Source of the DNA: Nostoc sp. XA010
GTDB taxonomy: Bacteria > Cyanobacteriota > Cyanobacteriia > Cyanobacteriales > Nostocaceae
Assembly: GCF_020829625.1 (NCBI RefSeq)
Contig: NZ_JAIVFX010000029.1
Location: forward strand, 1 to 64,000
Direction: 5' to 3'
DNA length: 64,000 bases
In this document: positions 28,396-36,821 of the stretch, in pieces
Numbering within the stretch: position 1 is the stretch's first letter
Layout: the number at the start of each line of letters is the position of its first letter
Notes under the pieces: model-generated
Told to the model about the DNA's origin: nothing
Databases searched by the model: none
Seen by the model: only the letters and a program-made list of their open reading frames with translations
Made by a program: the position numbers and the translations under genes

Positions 28396-29436
28396 ATGGT
28401 TGGACACGACATTATTGTTATTGGCACTTCGGCAGGCGGACTCAAAGCACTAGGCGCAATCTTAGGCGCTCTACCTGCTGACATTGATGCTGTCTTCTTT
28501 ATTGTTCAGCACCTTGCAGCAGATAAGCCCAGCATTCTCCCCCAAATTCTTGCAGATGTAGGCTCTCTCCCAGCATCTCACCCGGCAGATGGAGAGCCAA
28601 TTCAAACCGGGCGAATCTATGTTGCACCGCCGGATTATCACCTGTTGGTGAATCAAGGCTCGATGCGTGTCGTGCGCGGGCCTCAAGAAAACCGCTTTCG
28701 ACCCGCGATCGATGCGTTATTTCGTTCAGCCGCCCGCGCTTATGGTACAAGGGTGGTAGGTGTGGTACTCACTGGTTATCTTGATGATGGCACGGTGGGG
28801 TTGCAGGCAATCAAAAAACGAGGCGGAGTGGCGATCGTTCAAGACCCGGAGGAAGCAGAATACCCCAGCATGGCAAAGAGCGCCTTGCGGTATGTGAAAG
28901 TCGATTACTGCCTGCCGCTCGCAGAAATCCCAGACCGACTAGTGGAGTTGTCACAGGAACCCGCCGCCAAGGAGGACGCATACCCTGTGAACGAAGAGAT
29001 CGAAATTGAATCCAAGATTGCTGAACAGCAGATGAATACCCAGGAGTTTTTGAAGAATGTAGAAACGGTGGGGACTCGAACGACTTACACTTGCCCTGAA
29101 TGCAACGGCAGCATCTGGCAAATTGGCAAAGAAGAGCCGCTACGCTTTCGCTGTCACATAGGGCATTCCTTTACAGCTAATGTGTTTTTGGCAGAGCAAA
29201 CTCAGAATCTCGAAAATGCGCTGTGGTCGGCTGTGCGGGCAATGGAGGAAAAGGTTACATTTTCCCGTCAAATGGCAGAACAGATGAAAAACTACAATTT
29301 AACTAGTGCCGTAACAAAATATGAGGATCATGCAATGAATTTGGATAAAGAGGTGTCCTTAATTCGAGATATCATTCTCAACGGCTTTGCCACGAAACGA
29401 GCTATTGCTCCAATAGACGAAGATGAGGCTGAGTAA
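28396..29436 (+). CDS. CheB-type protein methylesterase with zinc-ribbon-like tail
   Basis: A 346-residue protein without the usual receiver domain. Residues 1-190 are the CheB catalytic domain: catalytic Ser in IGTSAGGLKAL, His in FIVQHLAADKPS, and Asp in LTGYLDDGTVGL. The C-terminal part has a Cys/His knuckle (TCPECNGSIW and RFRCHIGHSF, about 233-263) followed by a long helix, an extension I recall from other stand-alone CheB proteins. CheB removes methyl groups from chemoreceptor glutamates, but no receptor or CheA is in the window. It starts 93 bp after the NACHT gene. Possible partner: the CheB-CheR fusion at 30448, though that already has its own CheB. Confidence 0.87.
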   Translation: MVGHDIIVIGTSAGGLKALGAILGALPADIDAVFFIVQHLAADKPSILPQILADVGSLPASHPADGEPIQTGRIYVAPPDYHLLVNQGSMRVVRGPQENRFRPAIDALFRSAARAYGTRVVGVVLTGYLDDGTVGLQAIKKRGGVAIVQDPEEAEYPSMAKSALRYVKVDYCLPLAEIPDRLVELSQEPAAKEDAYPVNEEIEIESKIAEQQMNTQEFLKNVETVGTRTTYTCPECNGSIWQIGKEEPLRFRCHIGHSFTANVFLAEQTQNLENALWSAVRAMEEKVTFSRQMAEQMKNYNLTSAVTKYEDHAMNLDKEVSLIRDIILNGFATKRAIAPIDEDEAE

Positions 29437-29751
29437 CTGTAGGCTTAACCTTCTTTAATGACTATCGCTAAGGGACTTCCAACTAAAAAAATATCCTATC
29501 GCTGTGTAGGCAGGGGAGCAGGGGGCAGGGGGAGAAAGAAAATATATATTATCTGAGTAAATTGGATAATTTATTTTCTGGAAGTCGCTAAATAAAAATC
29601 CAAAACTCTTATTTATTCTGACTTTTATAAATTTAGATGTCAGTTTGAGAATCTTTTACTGAATGCAATCGAGCCGATGTTGCGATTTGCAGGAGGCATT
29701 ACCACTTTTTTGGCTAATCCCACTTTAATAATGATACAAATCACTTAAGTG
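29437..29751. other. Intergenic region, no gene seen
   Basis: Between the CheB gene and the repeat elements. It holds one CAGGGGAGCAGGGGGCAGGG repeat at 29509-29534; otherwise AT-rich. Confidence 0.6.
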
Positions 29752-29849
29752 GACTTCAGCTATGAGACTCGGAATTCATTCCGAGGCGGGATAGAAACGT
29801 AGTGCGAGATTTATTAATAAAGATATGGCTGCGACAAGACTTGTGTGTA
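29752..29849 (+). repeat. Half-element shared with 35071-35165 (inverted)
   Basis: From GGACTTCAGCTATGAGACTC to the TA at 29848-29849, about 98 bp are roughly 90% identical to the reverse complement of 35071-35163. It contains a perfect hairpin CTCGGAAT/ATTCCGAG (29767-29784) and the shared stretch TGCGAGATTTATTAATAAAG, and ends in CTTGTGTGTA, the same terminal repeat as the neighbouring element. The hairpin next to a GACTTCAG motif is reminiscent of the right ends of IS200/IS605 elements, but no transposase is present. Confidence 0.7.
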
Positions 29850-30186
29850 CACACAAGCGCTTTCATTCAGAACACGAGGACTTTCATTCAGAACACGAGG
29901 ACTTTCATCCAGAACACGAGGACTTTCATTCAGAACACGAGGACTTTCATTCAGAACACGAGGACTTTCATCCAGAACATGAGGACTTTCATTCAGAACA
30001 CGAGGACTTTTATTCAGAACATGAGGACTTTCATTCAGAACACGAGGACTTTTATTCAGAACATGAGGACTTTCATTCAGAACACAAGTCTTTTTTGAGC
30101 CAATGAGGGAATGAAACAGCTTTGCTTTTCAACAAGGGTTGGGGAGATTAAAAGTCTGTGGAGCCACTCTAAAAAACTTGTGTGTA
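29848..30186. mobile_element. Miniature inverted-repeat element with TA ends (339 bp)
   Basis: The left end TACACACAAG (29848-29857) and right end CTTGTGTGTA (30177-30186) are perfect 10-bp inverted repeats, extending to 12 bp with the flanking TG/CA. Ends beginning with TA suggest insertion at, and duplication of, a TA dinucleotide, as in IS630/Tc1-mariner-type elements. No transposase is encoded; the interior is a 21-bp tandem array plus about 90 bp. The left end abuts the half-element at 29752, so the junction forms a perfect 18-bp palindrome CTTGTGTGTACACACAAG (29840-29857). Confidence 0.65.
29859..30089. repeat. Eleven 21-bp direct tandem repeats
   Basis: The unit is ACTTTCATTCAGAACACGAG plus G, repeated 11 times without spacers. 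Variants (CATCCAG, TATTCAG, CATGAG) alternate in the second half, giving a 42-bp higher-order pattern that suggests recent doublings. Because 21 is divisible by three, all three forward frames stay open (for example FHSEHED or FIQNTRT repeats), so these frames are not evidence of a protein. There are no unique spacers, so it is not a CRISPR array. Confidence 0.9.
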
Positions 30187-30447
30187 CAACTGTAGGCTTG
30201 CGGGGGATTTGGACACCGCGCATTTCACAAATCAAATGTTGTATTGCTATATTTGACAACAGTACCCAATACGGTTCAGTTAAGGCTAAAACTCTTTATC
30301 AAAGTCAAATTTTTTAACGTAGACGCGTTGGCGTAGCCTCTCGTAGAGAAGCGGCTTACCGCAGGCTACCGCAGAGGTACAGAGGGAACAGAGAGAAGAA
30401 AAAAATGCTTAACTGAATTGTATTGCAACAGTACCCACAATTACGAA
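30187..30447. other. Intergenic region with palindromic repeat
   Basis: Contains a dispersed palindromic repeat at about 30319-30380 (TAGACGCGTTGGCGTAGCC, CTCTCGTAGAGAAGCGGC, TACCGCAGGCTACCGCAGAG) of the same family as at 11.65 and 21.55 kb. No gene seen. Confidence 0.6.
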
Positions 30448-33400
30448 TTACGAATTATCTATGATTCCTGCACTCAACTTTGCAATCATCAATACCAATT
30501 GAGTAAGCTTAATCGGTTTAGCTAGATGCATTTGGAAACCAGCATCAATCGCCCTTTGCCGCTCTTGCTCGGTGGCATAGGCACTGATTGCTGCTGCTGG
30601 AATTTGTCCCCCAGCTTTAGCCTCAAGCTCTCTAACCTGACGAATTAAAGAGTAACCATCCTCCTGTGGCATGCCAATATCTGCTAGAAGCAGATCATAT
30701 CTGGCAGGAGATTCAGTTAGAGCAGCGATCGCTTCCCTTGTCGATGTAACAACTACTACTTCAGCCCCGAAGTCTTCTAACATGCACTTGATTAAGTCGC
30801 GGCTATCCCCTTGATCGTCTACAGCCAAGATGCACAACCCTTCAAAGGTAAGGGATGGATTTTTACCATCTAATGGATCTGGAGTCTCTGATAAAAGGCT
30901 TGGCTCTAAATAAGTTGGCGGTGTAATTTGCGGCGGCATTGAGCGCAGAGGCAGCCTGATGATAATTGTGGTTCCTTGCCCCTGTCCTGGACTTTGCGCT
31001 TGAACTGTTCCACCGTGAAGTTCTACAATATGACGAACGATTGACAAGCCCAATCCAAGCCCCTGACTTGTTTTGGTACTGCTGGAATCTCCTTGGCGGA
31101 AGCGCTCAAACACATACGGCAGCAAGTCTGCCGGGATACCAATTCCTGTGTCGCTGACTCGAATTTCAGCCTGACTATATACAGCTTGGAGCATAACTCC
31201 CAGTCGCCCATCGGTTGGAGTGAACTTAATCGCGTTAGAAAGTAAATTCCACATAACTTGCTGTAAACGGTCAAAATCTCCGACAACTGTCGCCGAGTTC
31301 AACTGTGAAACAATTTGAATGCCTTTTGCCTCTGCGGAAAATTCGATAGACTCAATGGCGGCATTCACTACTGAAACTAGATCGATTAGACGAGTCTTTA
31401 AATGAAGCTTTCCACTCGTAATCCGTGAGAGATCCAGCATATCATCGATTAACTGAGCCTGCACATTAGCACTCCGCTCCACCACTTCCCAGGCACGAGT
31501 GACTGCTGCTTCATCTAAATCGCGGGTGCGGATAAGTTCCGCCCAGCCAAGTATAGTATTGAGCGGGTTACGAAGTTCATGGGAGAGGTTCGACAGGAAT
31601 TCATTTTTAGCTTGGTTGGCATTTTCCGCTTCTTGACGGGCTGACTGCTCCTGTGCTAAGAGTTGCGATCGCTCTAATTCAAACTGCTTGCGATCGCTAA
31701 TATCTTCAATCGCCAGCAAAATCTTTTGGGACTCTCCCTGTTGAACAATTTTCCAAGCATTAAGCAGCATAGTTTTCTGCCCAATCTGCTCAAAACGATG
31801 CTCTACCTCTAAGTTTTCAATAGTGGTATCGTTGGCGAGAATGTCTTCTAGGATCTGTTGTAGTCCAGGTAAGTTCCACTGACCGTTCCCTAGTTCAAAA
31901 ATCAGAGATTGCGCTGTCTGTGATGGTGAAACCTGAAATGTTTCATAAAACGAGCGATTGGCTTTGTTCACTCGGAAATCAGAATCAAGCACGATTAACG
32001 GCACTTGTACCGTCTCCACAATCGCTTCAGCATAATTCCGGGCTTGTTCTAACCTTTCTGCACTGCGTTTAAGAACATCAATATCTATTAACACCAACAC
32101 TATACCGTCAATCTGGTTTTCTATGGTGCGATAAGGACGGATGCGGAGGTTGTACCAATGTCCCCCCAGAGTTTGGACTTCTAATTCTTTGATGCCGAGT
32201 GTGTCAAGTACTTCCAAAATTAGAGCTTCTAAATCAGGAATATTCAGATTGGCTCTGATATCGCTTAAGGGTCGTCCAGCATCGGTGGGAATTAAATTGA
32301 AAAGCCGCTGCGCCATTGGCGTAAAACGTCGAACCCGTAAGTCATTTGTCAATATCAAAATGGGAATATTGATACTGGCAAGCAAATTCGTGAGATCGTT
32401 GTTAACTTGGTGTAATTCCAGATTTCGAAAGCGAAGTTCTTCATTGGTTGTGTTGAGTTCTTCGTTAGTTGCCTGAATCTCTTCTTTGGCAGTTTCTAGC
32501 TCCTCATTGGTGCTTTGTAACTCTTCATTGCTGGAGATGATTTCTTCATTGGCAACTTTCAGGTCTTGATTGATGTGCTCCTGCTGTTGGATCACCGTTT
32601 GCAGATAATCTTGAGTCGCAGCCCGCTCTTGATTGGCGTTTGCGAGTTCAAGCTTTAGCCGAACAATCTCACGCACTAAGTCTTCGTGCTCTTGGCTTTG
32701 AGGATTAAAAGAACTGAGGTTGCTAACCGTGGGTGGAGCTTCTTCAAATAAAACCAGAAAGTAGAGTTCTTCGTCAGTCGCAGGCTTGAATGGAATCACT
32801 TCAATATTGACGATTTTTGAAAGATCGCCCTCTTCAATGCGTAACCCTTGCCTTCTAACTAAAATTTTTTGCCGTTGTGCCTGATAAATTGTGGTGCGTA
32901 GCTCGGCGAGTAAACCCTGGCGCACCATTTTAAATAAGTTGAGACTCGGTTTTCCAGGTGAAACTTTTAGGTAGAGATCGATTTCTCCCCGAAGTTGCAG
33001 CACTTCCATTTTGTTGTTGATTACTACACCCACCGGGGCATAGCGATTCAAGATCAGTTGGTCAGTTTTTCTCTCTAAATCAAAATCATTTGATGGATTC
33101 TCATTGGTCGGCTCGAGTTCGTCAACTTTTGCGCTCGGATAATTGCTGGTAACGAACGATAGAATTGGACGATTTACAGTTAGCTTTTTGGCATAAACTT
33201 TATTCTTTTTATCAATCTGAGTAAATAACTCTGAATATTTACCAGTGCTTTCTGAAGTCCCTAGCAGCAAAAAACCAGTCGAGTTGAGACTGTAATGGAA
33301 GATGGGCAATATCCGTTTTTGCAACGTTTCGCCCAAGTAAATCAGTACATTGCGACAGCTAATTAAATCTAAGTTGGAAAAAGGGGGGTCACTACCCAAG

Positions 33401-34680
33401 TTTTGTCGGGCAAACACACACAGTTCGCGGACGGCTTTACTAATTCGATACCCACCGCCTTCAAGGGCATTAAAGAATCTGCGGCGACGCTCTTGTGAGA
33501 CTTCCACCATTTGATTCTCTGTATAAATGCCTGATCTTGCTTTCTCAATCGCTATCTCGCTGATGTCTGTGGCAAAAATCTGGATCGGCGGTAGGGTAAC
33601 TTTATCCGACAAAAACTCCAGCAAGGAGATGGCGATCGAATAGACTTCTTCGCCTGTGGAACACCCAGCTACCCAAATCCGAATCGGCAACTCTGGCGAT
33701 TTGTTTTGGATGATAGTGGGAAAAACTTGCTCTTTCAAGAGTTGAAATGCTTCGGGGTCACGGAAAAAATAGGTGACGTGGATCAGAATTTCTTCATAGA
33801 GTGCTTTGACTTCACTCGGATTTTCTTGCAAAAACTGGGCATAATCCTCCAAGCGTTCTAGTTTATACAACAGCATTCGGCGCTGGATTCGGCGATCGAG
33901 GGTGTTGGGCTTGTAGTGGCTGAAGTCAACGCCAGTTGCCGATCGCAACAACACAAATATAATCGCCAGGGCATCGCCCTGTTCGGGCAACTTTTCAATT
34001 GCGATCGCTGGTAATGAGCCAGAAATAAAAGCATTGCGACTGAGGTTTACCAGTTCGTCGGCGATTTTTTCAGGCGGCAGAATAAAATCAACATTCCCGG
34101 TGGCAACAGCAGTATTGGGCATACTATCGAATTTTGCGGTGTCTTCACACTGAGCAAAAGTCACGCCTCCGGCTGCCTTGATTGCCTTTAACCCAAGTGA
34201 ACCGTCTCCATCTGCTCCAGATAAAACTACTGCGATCGCTTTGTTCCCTCGATCTGCTGCCAATGAAGTAAAGAACGCATCAGCAGGCATATATTTACCG
34301 CCAACTTTCTCTCGCGGCGTAAGTTGCAACACTCCATTAGATAAGATCATCTTAGTGTTAGGCGGAATAATGTAGACCTTGTTAGGTTCTACACTCACGC
34401 CGTCTTGAACTTCAGTAACGGGCATTTGAGTTTCTCTTGCCAGAATCTCGCTCAACAGACTCTTGTGGTTAGGGTCTAAGTGTTGAATCAGCACAAATGC
34501 CATCCCTGTATCGGTAAGCAAATATTTGAGCAACTCCGTAAACGCCTCTAATCCACCCGCAGAGGCGGCAATACCAACGACGGGAAATAAAGCATCTGCA
34601 ATGTCTTGCTGCTCTACGTCGAACGCATCATTAGCGGTAGATTCAGATGTAGGTTGCTCAAAGGGTTGATCAGATGTCAT
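30448..34680 (-). CDS. CheB-CheR-PAS-histidine kinase-receiver fusion
   Basis: A 1410-residue multidomain protein. CheB methylesterase (about 30-220; GIAASAGGLEAF with Ser, LIQHLDPNH with His, LSGADGDGSLGL with Asp); CheR methyltransferase (about 245-510; IQRRMLLYKL and the SAM-binding VAGCSTGEEVYSIA); PAS-like linker; a long Glu/Asn-rich coiled coil (about 690-780; ISSNEELQSTNEELETAKEE); two PAS domains; HisKA with NLSHELRNPLNTILGWAEL (about 1035); HATPase (DTGIGIP, GLGLGLSIVRH); and a C-terminal receiver (AVDDQGDSRD, LLLADIGMPQEDGY, LAKPIKL). Such CheB/CheR hybrid kinases are known in many bacteria; their substrate is generally unknown. All catalytic residues I looked for are present. Start ATG 34680. 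Confidence 0.93.
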   Translation of the reverse strand: MTSDQPFEQPTSESTANDAFDVEQQDIADALFPVVGIAASAGGLEAFTELLKYLLTDTGMAFVLIQHLDPNHKSLLSEILARETQMPVTEVQDGVSVEPNKVYIIPPNTKMILSNGVLQLTPREKVGGKYMPADAFFTSLAADRGNKAIAVVLSGADGDGSLGLKAIKAAGGVTFAQCEDTAKFDSMPNTAVATGNVDFILPPEKIADELVNLSRNAFISGSLPAIAIEKLPEQGDALAIIFVLLRSATGVDFSHYKPNTLDRRIQRRMLLYKLERLEDYAQFLQENPSEVKALYEEILIHVTYFFRDPEAFQLLKEQVFPTIIQNKSPELPIRIWVAGCSTGEEVYSIAISLLEFLSDKVTLPPIQIFATDISEIAIEKARSGIYTENQMVEVSQERRRRFFNALEGGGYRISKAVRELCVFARQNLGSDPPFSNLDLISCRNVLIYLGETLQKRILPIFHYSLNSTGFLLLGTSESTGKYSELFTQIDKKNKVYAKKLTVNRPILSFVTSNYPSAKVDELEPTNENPSNDFDLERKTDQLILNRYAPVGVVINNKMEVLQLRGEIDLYLKVSPGKPSLNLFKMVRQGLLAELRTTIYQAQRQKILVRRQGLRIEEGDLSKIVNIEVIPFKPATDEELYFLVLFEEAPPTVSNLSSFNPQSQEHEDLVREIVRLKLELANANQERAATQDYLQTVIQQQEHINQDLKVANEEIISSNEELQSTNEELETAKEEIQATNEELNTTNEELRFRNLELHQVNNDLTNLLASINIPILILTNDLRVRRFTPMAQRLFNLIPTDAGRPLSDIRANLNIPDLEALILEVLDTLGIKELEVQTLGGHWYNLRIRPYRTIENQIDGIVLVLIDIDVLKRSAERLEQARNYAEAIVETVQVPLIVLDSDFRVNKANRSFYETFQVSPSQTAQSLIFELGNGQWNLPGLQQILEDILANDTTIENLEVEHRFEQIGQKTMLLNAWKIVQQGESQKILLAIEDISDRKQFELERSQLLAQEQSARQEAENANQAKNEFLSNLSHELRNPLNTILGWAELIRTRDLDEAAVTRAWEVVERSANVQAQLIDDMLDLSRITSGKLHLKTRLIDLVSVVNAAIESIEFSAEAKGIQIVSQLNSATVVGDFDRLQQVMWNLLSNAIKFTPTDGRLGVMLQAVYSQAEIRVSDTGIGIPADLLPYVFERFRQGDSSSTKTSQGLGLGLSIVRHIVELHGGTVQAQSPGQGQGTTIIIRLPLRSMPPQITPPTYLEPSLLSETPDPLDGKNPSLTFEGLCILAVDDQGDSRDLIKCMLEDFGAEVVVVTSTREAIAALTESPARYDLLLADIGMPQEDGYSLIRQVRELEAKAGGQIPAAAISAYATEQERQRAIDAGFQMHLAKPIKLTQLVLMIAKLSAGIIDNS

Positions 34681-34800
34681 AGGATGAAGTTTAGCACTGC
34701 AATAATTTGGCAGATTAAGTTTATATTTTAGGTCAGTTTACTTACTTGCCTTGTATATAATAATAGTTTAACTACAAGTTAAATAAACAACCTAAGTTTC

Positions 34801-34899
34801 CTAAATCCAAGTCATTGCCAAGAAATAAGAAGCTAGAATAAATGCAATACCAATAATTCCGCTACTCAAAAGCAAAACTAATTGAGTTAAAATATACAT
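34801..34899 (-). CDS. 32-residue single-span membrane protein
   Basis: ATG 34899 is preceded by AGGAG seven bases upstream, one of the best ribosome-binding sites in the window. The product MYILTQLVLLLSSGIIGIAF... is one continuous hydrophobic helix ending FLAMTWI with TAG at 34801. The longer in-frame extension upstream (to 34986) lacks such a site and is less hydrophobic, so I prefer this start. It does not match the small photosystem, cytochrome b6f or KdpF peptides I can recall. It lies 120 bp upstream of the CheB-CheR kinase on the same strand and could be its membrane partner, which is only a guess. Confidence 0.55.
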   Translation of the reverse strand: MYILTQLVLLLSSGIIGIAFILASYFLAMTWI

Positions 34900-35373
34900 T
34901 TGATAACTCCTGAGATTAATCCTATCGTTTATTAAATTTATTAGTAGTCTTTTAAGAAAAATTATTTCCACCAATAAATGACCCATATTATTCTCAAAAG
35001 TTAGACTACTATATAGCGTTTCCTAATCATACGAGCTACATCATAGTCCCCTCTCGAAGAGCCTACGGTGTACATACAAGTCCGTAACCATATCTTTATT
35101 AATAAATCTCGCACTGCGTTTTATCTCGCCTCAGAATGAATACCGAGTCTCATAGCTGAAGTCCAGGCTTTGTGGACTTTCTCTATCAGCCGCCGAACTT
35201 CAATTCTGGGCGGGATTGCCTCTCTGTGTGACAGTTTCACTTTGACAAAAATAAAATGTGGCTAGAGGATTTTTCGACTTGTGTGTACACCGTAGCTCAA
35301 AGAGCGGGGAGGGGGTTGGCGGTGGAGTTGTTGTACCTTACTTAACCGAGAACCGCTATATCTAAGACATTAA
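34900..35373. other. Intergenic region holding a palindromic element
   Basis: Apart from the element at 35071-35287, this region holds a CCCCTCTCGAAGAGCCTACGG repeat-like piece near 35048 (one base over the unit; shown only in part elsewhere) and AT-rich DNA. No further gene is seen. Confidence 0.5.
35071..35287. mobile_element. Palindromic miniature element with TA ends (217 bp)
   Basis: Left end TACATACAAGTC (35071-35082) and right end GACTTGTGTGTA (35276-35287) are inverted repeats with one mismatch. The left half, read on the minus strand, is about 90% identical to 29752-29849; the right half, on the plus strand, is a more diverged copy of the same plan (GTGGACTT ... GAACTTCAATTCTGGGCGGGAT). 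The element is thus two half-units head to head. No coding capacity. It splits the single-domain regulator gene from the small membrane protein gene. Confidence 0.65.
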
Positions 35374-35820
35374 TTAAAAGTAGTTACCATGAGGATGAGG
35401 ATTATTAGTAATTGCTAAAATGCCAAGCACCGCAACAAAATCATCAATAACTACGGGTTTAGCAAAACATAGACTAAACCCAGCTAAAAGTGCGTTTTGA
35501 TACATATCTTCTGTTACAGTGCTTGTTAGAGCGATCGCTGGTACTGCTTTGCCTCGCTCTCCCGCATGTGTTCTCAGTTGGTGAATCAGAGCATAGCCAT
35601 CTTCATTTGGCGTGGAAATATCACTTAAGAGGACATCAGGTTCCCATTGCACAAATATTTCCAGAGCTTGCTCTTTTAAAGATGCCGCTTGCACGCTCAC
35701 ACCATAGTATTGCAACATCGGCGTGAACGAATTGCAGAAATTGACATCATTATCTACAAGAAGTACTCGTAGCCCTTGTAGAGATGAAGGATTACTAGGA
35801 AATTTATTATTTATATGCAT
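35374..35820 (-). CDS. Single-domain response regulator
   Basis: A 148-residue receiver without output domain: acidic pair in LLVDNDVNFCN, phospho-acceptor Asp in VLLSDISTPNEDGY, Thr/Ser in IALTSTV and Lys in CFAKPVV. Single-domain receivers act as phosphate shuttles or protein-interaction switches. Start ATG 35820; a TTG directly before it would overlap the preceding small frame. Sequence is close to the receiver domains at the C-terminus of CheB-CheR hybrid kinases, and it lies upstream of one on the same strand, so the two are probably functionally linked. Confidence 0.85.
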   Translation of the reverse strand: MHINNKFPSNPSSLQGLRVLLVDNDVNFCNSFTPMLQYYGVSVQAASLKEQALEIFVQWEPDVLLSDISTPNEDGYALIHQLRTHAGERGKAVPAIALTSTVTEDMYQNALLAGFSLCFAKPVVIDDFVAVLGILAITNNPHPHGNYF

Positions 35821-36047
35821 CAACGTTTCAAAATTGAGGTTTTCTTAAACTTTATAATGTCCTTAAACAGTACATTTTTTGTGCTTGCTTGAAGTTCAAT
35901 AAACGTCTCATCAGTAGGCATGAATAGCCTATTACCTTTGAAATTATCTACTCCCTTAGCAGCTTTAATTGCAACAATTAGGATACTAAGAACTTCCAAA
36001 AATATCCCATTGCTTTTAGGGCAGGGAGCAGAGAGAGCAAAAGTCAT
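35820..36047 (-). CDS. Small hypothetical frame, weakly supported
   Basis: A 75-codon frame from ATG 36047 to TGA 35820-35822, touching the start of the receiver gene. The first 40 residues overlap a GCAGGGAGCAG repeat and look noncoding; the C-terminal 33 (from MPTDETFIELQ) look more protein-like and end in a Lys-rich tail. Not recognised. It could be the remnant of a longer gene coupled to the receiver. Confidence 0.25.
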   Translation of the reverse strand: MTFALSAPCPKSNGIFLEVLSILIVAIKAAKGVDNFKGNRLFMPTDETFIELQASTKNVLFKDIIKFKKTSILKR

Positions 36048-36340
36048 TTTGATTCCAAAAATCGGATAATTTATTTTTTGTAGTTACCTTAAAGACACTA
36101 GCTTCCATGACAGCATTGCCAAGATCAACTATTTGTTTGATCCGGGAAAATAATTTTTTTAACAGTTTTTACTCTAACATCTCCTGTTAAAGGTGAGGTT
36201 TTAGATAGTGTATAAGTTGTATATTTTGTATAAATTTAGTAAGAATTTTTCTGATAAAAAACATTCAAATTATTCTGATGCCCAGTAACTACTGGTAACA
36301 ATTATTAATTATGTCTAAAGAAGTAGAATTTTTATATCTT

Positions 36341-36739
36341 TCAGTAGTAGTTAAAACAACTTAAAAATAATATATCATCCAGTCTCCGGCGATGAAAACT
36401 ATTAATAGCTGCTATTTTCTGCTGAAGATTTCGGTGTGAAGCACTTAACAAAACACTCAAGCCTGCGGGTCTAGCTATCTTGTCGATTCCCTCTACTACC
36501 TCAGCAAAAAAGGGATCTGCAATTGAAGTTACTACTACTCCACTGGTATTAGTGCGTTTATTTTGCAAGCTTTGAGCAATAGCATTAGGCACATAGTTCA
36601 TCTCCTGCGCTAGTTGCTTAATTTTCTCTCGCACTTTGGGGCTAATGAGAGCGTTATCTCGCAAAGCGCGTGAAACTGTGCAATGAGAAACGCCTGCTCT
36701 TTGAGCAATATCTGCAATTGAAATTCTTTTTTCATTCAT
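36341..36739 (-). pseudogene. Truncated LacI/GalR-family regulator
   Basis: 132 residues against the usual 330-350. The N-terminal helix-turn-helix (SIADIAQRAGVSHCTVSRAL), the hinge helix (YVPNAIAQSLQNKRT) and the first strand-helix of the sugar-binding domain (GVVVTSIADPFFAEVVEGID) are intact, but the protein stops after RRLDDILFLSCFNYY and the remaining 200 residues are absent downstream in any frame. The DNA-binding part could still be made, but without effector domain and core dimerisation it should not respond to sugar. It is divergent from gluconokinase and next to a sugar ABC operon, where related loci (frtR of Anabaena, hrmR of Nostoc, as I recall) have a full-length LacI-type repressor. 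Confidence 0.85.
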
Positions 36740-36821
36740 TTTTTTATATAAGGTTTAAAATTTTTGCAATTGTGTGCATTTTTTGTAATATAAATAATCA
36801 TTATTTGTCAAGATATTTTTA

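Noticed and set aside
29859..30089. CRISPR array
   Set aside because: The repeats are directly adjacent with no unique spacers and there are no cas genes in the window.
29802..30106. Open frames of 93-98 codons over the 21-bp repeats (FIQNTRT or FHSEHED repeat peptides)
   Set aside because: A 21-bp period keeps all three forward frames open automatically; no ribosome-binding site and no non-repeat coding sequence flank them.
30111..30317. 68-codon plus-strand frame after the tandem array
   Set aside because: It spans the end of the miniature element and adjacent repeat DNA; no coding signal.
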